Below are positions 27,490 through 37,226 of a stretch of DNA of 47,647 nt, piece after piece. The stretch lies in assembly GCF_000172075.1 (NCBI RefSeq), contig NZ_ABIC01000034.1:1-47647 (forward strand), read 5' to 3'. Origin of the DNA: Shewanella benthica KT99 (GTDB taxonomy: Bacteria; Pseudomonadota; Gammaproteobacteria; Enterobacterales; Shewanellaceae). Under the pieces are notes generated by a model that ran no database searches, was not told the DNA's origin, and was given only the letters and a program-made list of their open reading frames with translations. Each line of letters begins with the position of its first letter. Position 1 is the stretch's first letter. A program made the position numbers and the translations under genes.

Positions 27490-27518
27490 TTGCAATAGCC
27501 AAACCATATCGCTATAGT
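27490..27518 (+). promoter_or_regulatory. Promoter of the initiator-tRNA pair
   Basis: TTGCAA (27490-27495), a 17-base spacer, and TATAGT (27513-27518) are followed by a G/C-rich discriminator (TCGCCCCGC), the pattern of stringently controlled stable-RNA promoters. The first tRNA begins 78 bases downstream. Confidence 0.65.
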
Positions 27519-27596
27519 TCGCCCCGCTTCGAGAAGGAAGATAAACAAACGCTTTATGGCCATTGTTTATCTTCATCAAATGAAGTTAAAATCGGA

Positions 27597-27673
<77 letters not shown>

Positions 27674-27717
27674 ATTCTTTATAAGCAGAATTAAAACAAC
27701 TTATGGCGTTTATCGGA

Positions 27718-27794
<77 letters not shown>

Positions 27795-28009
27795 ATTTCA
27801 AATATTTAAATTAATTTAATCCCCCCCTAGTATACTCTCACCTAAATATTCATTCTTATTATCAATAAAAATATTGCCTATAATCATACATACAAGTTTA
27901 TTGGAGATGAATTAGCACTATTTGGATAATAACCCACTTCCTAGATAAAGCACTTACCTAAGGTAGTAAGTGGACGAGCAATGAAACTGAAATATGGCTG
28001 AATAGCCCG

Positions 28010-28543
28010 CTATGCCGCCACAATCTGCCGATTAAGCATAATTGGATGCAGCCTATCGTGCATCACTTTAATACATTCGAATTGACCTAGTGATTTGCTA
28101 TCACTCAGCTGTAACTCTTTCTCCAGTAACATCACTAATGAGGCTTGAACACTCGTGTCTACGACCAAGACCTGTGCTTTCCCTCCCTGGCAAGACAACT
28201 GAAAAACTTTACCGAGTTCACTAAAGACACACATACTACTGGTAGAGAAAAACCATGATTTAGGCATTTGTGGCTTTAATAAAAAATGTGCAGCAGTGGC
28301 ATTGAGCGCTAGCTGAACTTGCAAAGCCCCCGTTATGTGTAATGATTTTGAGATAAGGTCGAGAAACTCAATATAAAATTTGGCATGTTCCATATCAAAC
28401 TCTAACTCCATCAAAGCATCAGGAATTAACGTTTTCATCTTATAAGGGGTCAGAAATTCCATCTCTGAACCTAATGATACGCTTAACACACCATACGCAT
28501 CATTATATTTCCATTGCCAATCCATTTTTGGCATTAATAACAT
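28010..28543 (-). CDS. zapC: Cell division protein ZapC
   Basis: Cytoplasmic protein that bundles FtsZ filaments at the division ring. The 177 residues match the family, with the conserved block LLKPQMPKSWFF and the C-terminal IKVMHDRLHP. The start chosen is ATG 28543 (MLLMPKMDWQWKYND), where WxWxYxxxxGxLxxxLG begins the ZapC fold and AAGG lies just upstream. The longer open frame (17 more codons) has no family match. It is next to pyrD, as in E. coli, where zapC also follows pyrD. Confidence 0.9.
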   Translation of the reverse strand: MLLMPKMDWQWKYNDAYGVLSVSLGSEMEFLTPYKMKTLIPDALMELEFDMEHAKFYIEFLDLISKSLHITGALQVQLALNATAAHFLLKPQMPKSWFFSTSSMCVFSELGKVFQLSCQGGKAQVLVVDTSVQASLVMLLEKELQLSDSKSLGQFECIKVMHDRLHPIMLNRQIVAA

Positions 28544-28709
28544 AACCTTATACCTGTCATATTGAATACAAGCCGATAATAGATGATATTTCACTCAATA
28601 TCAAAAATAATTAAAATAAATTAAACCAGATAAAAGTATATTACATCGATTATACGCGATCAAATTGTGATCACGCGATCTTAAATAGATCTGGAAAACG
28701 ATCTTTTAA

Positions 28710-29729
28710 TTAGCGAACCCGATATGCATTGACTATGTCTTTAATCAATTCAGGTCCCTGATAAATAAATCCTGAAAATATTTGCACCATACAGGCTCCC
28801 GCATCGAATTTATCCAGCGCGTCAGCTGCTGAATTAATGCCACCAACACCTATGATCGGAATCTCACCCTGAAGACAATCAGAAAGTTGTTTTATTACAG
28901 ATGTAGACAATAAATTCAGTGGCTTACCACTTAGCCCTCCGGCTTCATTTGCATTGACAAGTCCGCTAACACCATCACGGCTCAGGGTCGTATTTGTCGC
29001 AATAGCCCCATCAAATTTGTTGTGAATGAGCGAAATAGCAATGTTTTCAATTTCATCAGGCGTTAAGTCAGGCGCAATTTTTAATGCCAGAGGCACATAT
29101 TTACCATGCTTCTGTGCAAGATCTTTCTGCTTCTCTTTAAGTGAACTCAATAGATCGTCGAGCAGATCCCCATACTGCATACTTCTCAAACTTGGTGTAT
29201 TTGGAGAGGAGATATTGACAGTAATATATGCCGCGTATGGGTACACCTTCTCCATACAGATAAGATAATCATCCTTACCTTGATCTACTGGCGTATCTTT
29301 ATTTTTACCGATATTGACACCAACCAGAGCAGCGGATTTTACCTTTTTGAGGTTAGTAATAAGATTATCGACTCCCTTATTATTGAAACCCATTCTGTTG
29401 ATGATGGCTTTTGCAGGCTTTAATCTAAATAGACGTGGTTGCTCATTACCTGACTGGGGCTTGGGTGTCACAGTGCCCACTTCGATATGGCCAAAACCCA
29501 TAGCATGAAAACCGTCTATACATTCACCATCCTTGTCCATACCGGCAGCTAAACCGACAGGATTAGGGAAAGTTATCCCCATAAACTCAACAGGTGCTTG
29601 TTCAAACGTCTGAGCGTAGAAACAATCTAACGGGGTATTCGCCGTGGATTTAAGACTGCTGAGTGCGATATGGTGCGCTCTCTCAGGATCCATTTGGAAC
29701 ATGACTTTTTGAGCGATTTTGTAAAACAT
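28710..29729 (-). CDS. pyrD: Dihydroorotate dehydrogenase (quinone), class 2
   Basis: Membrane-associated flavoenzyme that oxidises dihydroorotate to orotate with quinone, the fourth step of pyrimidine synthesis. The 339 residues include the N-terminal membrane-docking helix ([20 protein letters not shown]). The FMN barrel has [18 protein letters not shown], the catalytic serine region [12 protein letters not shown], and IIGVGGI near the phosphate site. An AGGAG site is five bases before the ATG. It follows the gdh terminator and precedes zapC by 166 bases. Confidence 0.97.
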   Translation of the reverse strand: MFYKIAQKVMFQMDPERAHHIALSSLKSTANTPLDCFYAQTFEQAPVEFMGITFPNPVGLAAGMDKDGECIDGFHAMGFGHIEVGTVTPKPQSGNEQPRLFRLKPAKAIINRMGFNNKGVDNLITNLKKVKSAALVGVNIGKNKDTPVDQGKDDYLICMEKVYPYAAYITVNISSPNTPSLRSMQYGDLLDDLLSSLKEKQKDLAQKHGKYVPLALKIAPDLTPDEIENIAISLIHNKFDGAIATNTTLSRDGVSGLVNANEAGGLSGKPLNLLSTSVIKQLSDCLQGEIPIIGVGGINSAADALDKFDAGACMVQIFSGFIYQGPELIKDIVNAYRVR

Positions 29730-29745
29730 GCTTTCTCCTAGACCG

Positions 29746-29772
29746 AAAAAAGCCCCGGCAAATGCCAGGGCT
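29746..29772 (-). terminator. Terminator of the glutamate dehydrogenase gene
   Basis: On the minus strand AGCCCTGGCA pairs with TGCCGGGGCT around a two-base loop with one mismatch, followed by six Ts. It is 22 bases past the gdh stop and ends 17 bases before the pyrD start codon. Confidence 0.88.
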
Positions 29773-29793
29773 GATTAATATTATTATTTACTT

Positions 29794-32700
29794 TTAACCT
29801 TCACAATGAAGAATCAAAAGATTTAACTCACGTAAGGCGACAGAGAACTTGGCAAACTCATGGCTTTGCGAAGTTTTAAAGTCTGCGAGCATATGGAACC
29901 ATCTCTCCAACAAGCCCCGATTAGAGTCTATCCACTGATCGATGATGATATCAGCATCACAAGTCGAGGTGCATGATCTTAACACCACTGAACTCAGTGA
30001 ACGCTGTTGCCAATCTAACTCTTCTCTAAATGCCGCTCTGGCAAGTGCTTGCCAGTGGTTAGCAACCGGTTGCTCGTTGATCTGTTCGAGGAACCAATGC
30101 AAGTCAATGCGTGCGCCTAACTTGAAATAAGTCTGTGCAACCAGTGCAATTGGCTTACTTTCTAACTCTGCAATTTGAGCAATATCCAGTGCAGAAAATA
30201 GCGTACTCATATTAACCACATTCGTCGCTATAGGTTCATTGACCCCCTCTTTCACCAGTGCTGCAATTTCAGCTTGTATGCCTTCAGCTTCAGCTTGAAC
30301 CATGTAACCATGAACATTCGCTTTTAAATCCGCAAATACAGGACTGAAAAACGCGACAGACTGCTCAATACTGTGACTGCGATTACGATGGCGCAGGAAC
30401 CAGCGACAGGCTCGACGAATATTACGACGTAATTGATGCAACATCTCGCCCTGTACTACCGCAGGGATAATACCATTGAGAGAGGTGATATCTTTAGTTA
30501 TATCAGCTAAACCAAATACTTCACGAGCCATAGTATAACAAATCGCGGCTTCGGCGACTGAGGCACCAGTCTCATCTTGCATACGTTGAACAAAATTAAG
30601 ACCCAAATCATTAACCAACTCATTGGCCAATGAGGTGGCGATGATCTCCCCACGCAGAGGATGAGCAGCCATACGATCGCTGTACTTCTCTTGTAATTGC
30701 TGTGGGAAATAAGCAATCAGTAATTGACTTAAGAAAGGGTCGTCGGTAATTTCCGGTGTCAATAACTGCTCTTTAAGCACCATTTTTGCGTATGCAACCA
30801 GCACAGATAATTCAGGACGAGTCAATGCCTTACCGTTCGCTAAGCGTTCTGCCAGCTCATCTTCGGAAGGCAGGAACTCAAGCCCTCTGTCTAGCTTGCC
30901 ATTTTTCTCCAGATAATGAATGAAGCGGATCTGCTCTTTTAACTGCTCTGCACCACGAACCTGAGTCACTGAAATGGTCCGGGTTTGATCGTTACAATCT
31001 TGCAGGACTATACGTCCTACTTCATCAGTCATCTCAACCAAGAGACGATTACGTTGCTTAAGCGTCATCTCACCGTCGGCAACTAAGGCATTGAGTAAGA
31101 TCTTAATATTCACTTCATTATCGGAACAATCCACACCACCCACGTTATCAACGAAATCGGTATTGATGCGGCCACCTTGAGAGGCATATTCGATTCGACC
31201 TAGCTGAGTACAGCCTAAGTTACCGCCTTCACCTATAATTCTTGCTCTAAGTTCATCACCATTGACACGCAGCGCGTCATTGGCTCTATCACCCACTTCC
31301 GCGTGAGTTTCAGTCGATGCCTTCACATATGTACCGATTCCACCATTCCAGATAAGATCGACATTCATCTTCAGCAGCTCTTTCAGTAGCTCTGCCGGTG
31401 TCATCGTCGTCTTCTTGGTATCTAGCATCTCCTTCATCTCTGCTGACAGAGAGATCTTCTTAGCCGAGCGAAGGAATACCCCCCCCCCTTTAGAGATCAA
31501 TTCCTTGTTGTAATCCTCCCAACTAGAACGAGGCAGTTCGAATATGCGAGCACGTTCCTTATGACTGGATGCTGCATCAGGATTTGGGTCGATAAAAATA
31601 TGCAGATGGTTGAAAGCCGCGACGAGACGGATATGTTCCGAGAGCAGCATGCCGTTACCAAATACATCCCCCGCCATATCACCAATGGCTAAACAGGTAA
31701 AATCAGTAGTCTGGCAATCGATACCCATTTCGCGGAAATGACGTTTAACCGACTCCCAAGCACCACGAGCTGTGATGCCCATTTTCTTATGATCGTAGCC
31801 ATTACTACCACCGGAGGCGAATGCGTCACCTAACCAAAAATTGTACTCCTCAGAAATACTGTTAGCGATATCAGAGAAAGTCGCCGTACCTTTATCAGCC
31901 GCAACAACCAGATAGGGATCGTCATCATCATGACGTACAACATTCTTTGGCGGGATAACTTCACCTTCAATGATGTTATCTGAGATGTCGAGTAGACCAC
32001 GAATGAAAATCCGATAACATGCTTGGCCTTCCGCGAAGTAGGCTTCGCGGCCGCCATCGGTTGGTAGCTGTTTACAGACGAATCCACCTTTCGCTCCAAC
32101 GGGGACGATCACGGTATTTTTAACTTGCTGCGCTTTAACTAAACCCAGCACTTCAGTTCTAAAATCTTCACGCCTATCAGACCAACGCAGGCCACCACGG
32201 GCCACTTTGCCGCCCCTAAGATGCACGCCTTCGACTCTCGGTGAGTAGACAAATATCTCAAATTTTGGCAGTGGACGCGGCATCTCAGGAATCTCTTCCG
32301 GCGCAAACTTAAATGACAAATAAGGCTTAACGGCACCGTCATCGGTAGTTTGATAGAAGTTAGTCCTTAATGTGGCATTGATAAGGTCTAAATAACGACG
32401 AATAATTCTGTCATCATCTAAGCTAGACACCTCGTCTAATCGTAAGTTTATCTGTTCAATAAACTTGCCCAAGGTGCGGGTCTTAAGTTTGGGGTTAAAC
32501 TTACGAATGAACATTTTAACCAAGAGATCGGCGAGCTGAGGATAGCGGGTAAATGTCTCTTCGATATACGCTTGGCTGAATGTTGCATCAATTTGACGCA
32601 TATATTTCGCATAAGCACGCAGTATAGACACTTCGCGACCACTAAGACCTGTTGCCAAGACTAAACGGTTAAAACCATCATCTTCAAGCTGTTTTTTCCA

Positions 32701-34632
32701 TACCTGAGAAAGCGCATCCTGAAATCGGTCTTGACTCTCTGCAACATTTTCAGTGGTAGAGCCCTGAACTGTCATGAGAAAATCTAAGATCCAATAAGTA
32801 TCTCCATCGGAGGTTTTTATCTCATAAGGACGCTCATTGATCACTCTAAGACCGAAATTCTCCAGCATAGGCAAGACATCTGAAAGATGGATCGGCTCAT
32901 CTTTATGGAACAGCTTCAAGCGCACTTTACTATTATTTAATATTGTTTCTTGGGGGAGATAAAACAGCATACCCAGTTTATGAGCATCATCCAATGCTTC
33001 CAATTGCAAAATATCCACCAGCGCCGAACTGGGTAATACATCTTCTTGATAGCTACGTGGGAATGCGGTGATATAACGCTTCATTAGCCTAGTGCCAGAC
33101 TCTTCGCCACGGGCACTGTTGAGAGAATCATTAAGTTTATCTTCCCAAGAACGAGCAGCTTCGGTTAAATTATTTTCAATGGCAACCACGTCTACATCCA
33201 TACTGTTATTGTCGACTTTCACTATATAGTGAGTACGCGCAAGTCTTGATTCAGAAAAATAAGTGGTAAACTCAACCTCGGCATCGCTGTTAAAATGCTG
33301 AGCCAAAATACGTTGAGTATCTTCACGTAACTTAGTGTTGTATCTGTCTTTAGACACATACACCAGACAAGAGAAGAAACGTCCGAAGCCATCTTTACGC
33401 ACAAACAACTTTAACTTATCTCGGTCTTGCATCTCGAGTACGCCGTGAGCGACATAAGCCAGCTCTTCAACATTGCTCTGAATGAGTTCATCTCTGGGCA
33501 AGGTCTCAAGTATGTGCATCAAGGCTTTATAATCGTGTGAGCGAGGTGTTAAACCTGAGCGGTCCAGTACGCGCTGCACTTTTTCGGCCAATAATGGGAT
33601 TTCGCGAGGGCTGCGGTTATACAGGTTAGAGGCGTAGAGACCGAGAAATCTGTCTTCCCCAATGACATTACCTTGCTTATCGAAACGCTTAACGCCGACA
33701 TAATCCACATAAGCGGGACGATGGACCCGGCTTTTTTCGCTGCTCTTAGTCAGCAGCAGCAAGCTATGATCTAAAGCTTCTTTGCGGGCACTTGCCGAAA
33801 ATCTAGACAATAACAATCCAGCCTCGGGCTGAGGTTTACCAGGTATGTTCATCAAGCCTAGGCTTGATCTCGTATCGGCAATCAGCTCTAGATCGCCTTC
33901 AACTTTACGTAAGTCATATCGACGATACCCTAACAGGGTAAAGTGATGATTATTCAGATAGTTAAGGAAGTCAATAGCCTCTTTAAGCTCTTGTTTTTCA
34001 CCTGGATATGGGCGAATAGCGAGATCTTTAATCGTTTCATCAAGCTTAACGGACATAGCTCCCCAGTCATTGACCGAGGCTGCAACATCACCAAGTACAG
34101 ATGATATTTCTTTTTCTATATGTTTAATATCATCTTTACTACTGAGTCTATCTATCTCGATGAGGAATACGGCAACCTTTTCCAGTTTACCTTTGCCGTC
34201 GTCACCATAGATAACTTGGGTAATAGCATCTTTGGTGCGCTTAATCGATACGGGCGTATGCAGCATCATATGGGTAGTGATGCCAATGCGATTGAGCGCC
34301 ATACCCACAGAATCAACCAAAAAAGGCATATCAGGTTGAATGATTTCTATGATTGAATGCGTTGATTGCCAACCATGCTTCGACTGACTGGGATTAAAAA
34401 CCCGAATATGTGATTCGCCTTTCACGGTCATATTCGCGGCATTCCACAGACTTAATACGGCACCATAAAGATCACTATCGTTACGGGATTTAAGATCGTC
34501 TTTCGACATGTGGGCATACAGACAGGTGGCAAACTGCTCGACCTGTTTCGCTTGTGTTGTAGGAACTTTTGCATGAATAAGATTGACTACGTTTTCGAGC
34601 AGTACTGAAGGCATTGCATCTTTCAAGGCCAT
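29794..34632 (-). CDS. gdhB: NAD-specific glutamate dehydrogenase, 180-kDa class
   Basis: Catabolic enzyme that oxidises glutamate to 2-oxoglutarate and ammonia with NAD; cytoplasmic, usually hexameric or tetrameric. The 1612 residues fit the large (L180) class. The N-terminal 700 residues are ACT-like regulatory modules, the catalytic core is about 720-1210 (VARGGLRWSDRREDFRTE and GAKGGFVCK with the catalytic lysine, then GIGTYVKAS and NLGCTQLGR), and a C-terminal helical domain follows. The ATG has AAAGGAA six bases before it. A ten-base poly-C run (31479-31488) encodes KGGGVF and is in frame, so the gene is intact. It is a single-gene unit with its own terminator. Confidence 0.95.
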   Translation of the reverse strand: MALKDAMPSVLLENVVNLIHAKVPTTQAKQVEQFATCLYAHMSKDDLKSRNDSDLYGAVLSLWNAANMTVKGESHIRVFNPSQSKHGWQSTHSIIEIIQPDMPFLVDSVGMALNRIGITTHMMLHTPVSIKRTKDAITQVIYGDDGKGKLEKVAVFLIEIDRLSSKDDIKHIEKEISSVLGDVAASVNDWGAMSVKLDETIKDLAIRPYPGEKQELKEAIDFLNYLNNHHFTLLGYRRYDLRKVEGDLELIADTRSSLGLMNIPGKPQPEAGLLLSRFSASARKEALDHSLLLLTKSSEKSRVHRPAYVDYVGVKRFDKQGNVIGEDRFLGLYASNLYNRSPREIPLLAEKVQRVLDRSGLTPRSHDYKALMHILETLPRDELIQSNVEELAYVAHGVLEMQDRDKLKLFVRKDGFGRFFSCLVYVSKDRYNTKLREDTQRILAQHFNSDAEVEFTTYFSESRLARTHYIVKVDNNSMDVDVVAIENNLTEAARSWEDKLNDSLNSARGEESGTRLMKRYITAFPRSYQEDVLPSSALVDILQLEALDDAHKLGMLFYLPQETILNNSKVRLKLFHKDEPIHLSDVLPMLENFGLRVINERPYEIKTSDGDTYWILDFLMTVQGSTTENVAESQDRFQDALSQVWKKQLEDDGFNRLVLATGLSGREVSILRAYAKYMRQIDATFSQAYIEETFTRYPQLADLLVKMFIRKFNPKLKTRTLGKFIEQINLRLDEVSSLDDDRIIRRYLDLINATLRTNFYQTTDDGAVKPYLSFKFAPEEIPEMPRPLPKFEIFVYSPRVEGVHLRGGKVARGGLRWSDRREDFRTEVLGLVKAQQVKNTVIVPVGAKGGFVCKQLPTDGGREAYFAEGQACYRIFIRGLLDISDNIIEGEVIPPKNVVRHDDDDPYLVVAADKGTATFSDIANSISEEYNFWLGDAFASGGSNGYDHKKMGITARGAWESVKRHFREMGIDCQTTDFTCLAIGDMAGDVFGNGMLLSEHIRLVAAFNHLHIFIDPNPDAASSHKERARIFELPRSSWEDYNKELISKGGGVFLRSAKKISLSAEMKEMLDTKKTTMTPAELLKELLKMNVDLIWNGGIGTYVKASTETHAEVGDRANDALRVNGDELRARIIGEGGNLGCTQLGRIEYASQGGRINTDFVDNVGGVDCSDNEVNIKILLNALVADGEMTLKQRNRLLVEMTDEVGRIVLQDCNDQTRTISVTQVRGAEQLKEQIRFIHYLEKNGKLDRGLEFLPSEDELAERLANGKALTRPELSVLVAYAKMVLKEQLLTPEITDDPFLSQLLIAYFPQQLQEKYSDRMAAHPLRGEIIATSLANELVNDLGLNFVQRMQDETGASVAEAAICYTMAREVFGLADITKDITSLNGIIPAVVQGEMLHQLRRNIRRACRWFLRHRNRSHSIEQSVAFFSPVFADLKANVHGYMVQAEAEGIQAEIAALVKEGVNEPIATNVVNMSTLFSALDIAQIAELESKPIALVAQTYFKLGARIDLHWFLEQINEQPVANHWQALARAAFREELDWQQRSLSSVVLRSCTSTCDADIIIDQWIDSNRGLLERWFHMLADFKTSQSHEFAKFSVALRELNLLILHCEG

Positions 34633-34870
34633 GTTGCTGTTTCCTTTAAGGGTCTATGGCAGCGCTTTTATAATTTTTGGGATGCTTGTTACAAATGACC
34701 AGTCAAAATAATGTGACCTAGGTCATGGGCGAAGTTTATTACTAAAGCTGTCACATTTCGAGCGTTATTTTAGTGATAGATCCACCTTAAAACCAGTAAC
34801 AGGGGTATTTAGTCCCCCTAGATGAAAAATCAATCGGCATTACAGCGTAACTATGCATTTTCAATGCAAT
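34633..34870 (-). promoter_or_regulatory. Upstream region of gdhB with a 12-bp palindrome
   Basis: The gap carries a perfect palindrome, TGACCTAGGTCA, at 34714-34725, about 80 bases before the gdhB start and correctly placed for an operator. I could not assign the factor. No clear -35/-10 pair stands out. Confidence 0.4.
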
Positions 34871-34891
34871 AAAAAAGGAGCCTAAGCTCCC
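34871..34891 (-). terminator. Terminator of the RND operon
   Basis: On the minus strand GGAGC-TTAG-GCTCC is followed by six Ts, directly after the stop of the RND exporter gene, the last gene of the four-gene operon. Confidence 0.85.
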
Positions 34892-34898
34892 TGTTAAC

Positions 34899-37214
34899 TT
34901 ATGCTTCTCTGGGTTTTCGCCACATAACCGCGCCTATCGCCGGTAAAATAATTATGGCCCCCAACATATTTACTAGAAACATAAATGTCAGCAGTATCCC
35001 CATATCCATTTGAAACTTAAGTGCCGAAAAGAACCAAGTACTGACGCCGATAGCCAATGTGAGTCCGGTAAAAATAACCGCACTGCCTCGCTCAACCAGA
35101 GCTTCATAATACGCCTGTTGCACCGGTATCCCCATTCTGAGTCTGCCTGCCATAGTGGAAAGGATATAGATACCATAGTCGACACCAATCCCGACACCTA
35201 GGGCTATTACCGGTAAGGTACTCACTGCCAAGCCGATATCGAGTTGTGTCATCAAGGCCTGGGCCAATGTCGAAACCACATACAAAGGCAAGATGACAGA
35301 TATCGTCGCTTTAAGAGATCTAAAACTAATCAGACAAAGGAAGAATACCGCCCCATACACATATAACATCATAGGTAATTGAGCCGCGGCCACAGCTTCA
35401 TTCGTCGCGGCCATCACGCCAACGGGCCCAGATGCGAGTCGATACTGCAACTTGTCATTATTCATCGTCGCAGATAATGCTTTCACTTTATCGATGACAA
35501 CTTCAATCGTCTCAGCCTTGTGATCTTTCAAGAAAAGATAAATAGGCATGACTGAACAGTCGCTGTTGAGTAGCCCAGAGCTCGTCGGTACACGCCCAAC
35601 CGCCTGTACCAGGCTAGCTGTGGTTCTAGGCAAAACCTGCCATTTGGGATTGCCTTCATTGAAGCCAGCATTAACTCGCTTGGCAACCGACGCCAAACTT
35701 GCAGTGGTCTCCACCCCAGGCGTGTTACTCATTAACCATTCAAATTCATCTATCTGTGTCAGCACAGAGTGGTAAGTACAAGCTTCCGGGAAGGCTTCGA
35801 CAATAATCGTCAACACATCGGTGGTGATTGAGAACTTATCTGTGATGTAAAAAGTATCCTGATTGTAGCGAGAGTCGAAATGCAGTGCAGGTGCCCCGCC
35901 CTGTAAGTCACCCACTTTCATCAGGTTCGCTTGCTGCAAACCTAAGGCATATAACGCTGTTGTCGCCACTAACACCCAGATAGCATATTTTGTCGTCGCA
36001 AATCGAGACAAAAACTCCCAGATTCGATTGGTACGCTCAATTGAGGCATCACTCGATTTCTCCGCCAAAACTTGGGTATAGGAGATGATGAGTGGCAATA
36101 GGATCAGATTCGTTAATATGATAACGGCAACACCCAGAGAGGCTGAGATAGCCAGCTCTCTGATAATGCCGATGTCTATGGATAACAGGGTTAAGAAACC
36201 CACGGTATCGGACAGAAGCGCGATGCCTCCCGGGATCAATAAACTTCTAAAAGCAAGTGCTGCAGCCGCCTTCGTCGTTTCCCCTTCAAGCACTCGACGG
36301 CGTACGGCATTAATCATCTGCACACTGTGACTCACCCCGATGGCAAACACTAAGAATGGGATCAGTATCGACATAGGGTCTAGCCCAAAGCCCACTACAG
36401 TTAATAAACCCAACTGCCAGATCACTGCAATTAAACTACAGGTTAAGGGCAACAAGGTAAGAATAAATGACTTAGAGAAGAGGTAAACCATGATAGCCGT
36501 GACGACAATCGCGATAAGGAAGAAGAGCATGACACCCTTAGCCCCATCGGCCACATCTCCAGCCATCTTGGCAAAGCCTATAATATGAATTTTTATATGG
36601 TCATTTTCATACTTTTTGCGCAATTCTTGCTCCAATTGCGCCGCGAATGCTAAGGTATCGAGAGGCTTACCCGTTTGCGGATCGAAGTCCATCAACTGGG
36701 CTTTGACCATGGCGGCAGAATAATCTTCAGCAATGAGTCGACCGACGATTCCCGCTTTTTCTATATTGTCTCTAACAGCAGCCAGACCCGCTGGAGTAGT
36801 AGAAAAATCAGCTGGAATGACCGGACCGCCGGCAAAACCATCTTCTACCACTTCGGTAAAACGTGTGGAAGGGGAAAACAGGGATTTGACTTGTGCCCTG
36901 TCGACACCCGGAATAAAGAAAAGCTGATCATGGACATTCTTCAACGCATCGAAGAAGTTTTCATTGAAAATATCACCACTGGTGTCTTCAACGGCAACCA
37001 TGATGCTGTTAGCACCGCCGAAATCATTTTGGTGTTTCAAGTAGGTTTTCATGTAACTGTGATTGAGCGGGATATTCTTGATGAATGCCGCATCCATTTT
37101 CAAATTACTGGCCTGAAATGCCAAGAAAATGGTAGTTAACATAAACAGCAAGATGATGAAGGCCCGTCGCCTGAATAAAAAGGATTCTAATCCATTAACT
37201 AATTTTTCTAACAT
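34899..37214 (-). CDS. RND/MMPL superfamily exporter
   Basis: Inner-membrane transporter, 771 residues, of the hydrophobe/lipid-exporting RND type. It has an N-terminal membrane helix (about 17-33) and a periplasmic loop (about 34-215). A five-to-six helix bundle follows (about 225-395, including FLVFAIGVSHSVQMINAVRRR). A second TM start (about 412) is followed by a second periplasmic loop to about 625, then the last bundle (with ALGVGIGVDYGIYILSTMAGR). The two-fold repeat is clear. An AGGA site precedes the ATG. It is the last of four co-directional genes with gaps of 12, 53 and 18 bases. No membrane-fusion protein or TolC is adjacent, which argues against an AcrB-type drug pump. Confidence 0.88.
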   Translation of the reverse strand: MLEKLVNGLESFLFRRRAFIILLFMLTTIFLAFQASNLKMDAAFIKNIPLNHSYMKTYLKHQNDFGGANSIMVAVEDTSGDIFNENFFDALKNVHDQLFFIPGVDRAQVKSLFSPSTRFTEVVEDGFAGGPVIPADFSTTPAGLAAVRDNIEKAGIVGRLIAEDYSAAMVKAQLMDFDPQTGKPLDTLAFAAQLEQELRKKYENDHIKIHIIGFAKMAGDVADGAKGVMLFFLIAIVVTAIMVYLFSKSFILTLLPLTCSLIAVIWQLGLLTVVGFGLDPMSILIPFLVFAIGVSHSVQMINAVRRRVLEGETTKAAAALAFRSLLIPGGIALLSDTVGFLTLLSIDIGIIRELAISASLGVAVIILTNLILLPLIISYTQVLAEKSSDASIERTNRIWEFLSRFATTKYAIWVLVATTALYALGLQQANLMKVGDLQGGAPALHFDSRYNQDTFYITDKFSITTDVLTIIVEAFPEACTYHSVLTQIDEFEWLMSNTPGVETTASLASVAKRVNAGFNEGNPKWQVLPRTTASLVQAVGRVPTSSGLLNSDCSVMPIYLFLKDHKAETIEVVIDKVKALSATMNNDKLQYRLASGPVGVMAATNEAVAAAQLPMMLYVYGAVFFLCLISFRSLKATISVILPLYVVSTLAQALMTQLDIGLAVSTLPVIALGVGIGVDYGIYILSTMAGRLRMGIPVQQAYYEALVERGSAVIFTGLTLAIGVSTWFFSALKFQMDMGILLTFMFLVNMLGAIIILPAIGAVMWRKPREA

Positions 37215-37226
37215 CTTAAGATCCTA

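Noticed and set aside
31479..31488. Possible frameshift at the poly-C run in gdhB
   Set aside because: The frame continues without interruption on both sides and gives a full-length protein, so the run is in frame here.
36675..37139. A 154-codon frame antisense to the RND gene
   Set aside because: The minus-strand gene is clearly real; this frame is a by-product of its codon pattern, with no start signal or recognisable domain.
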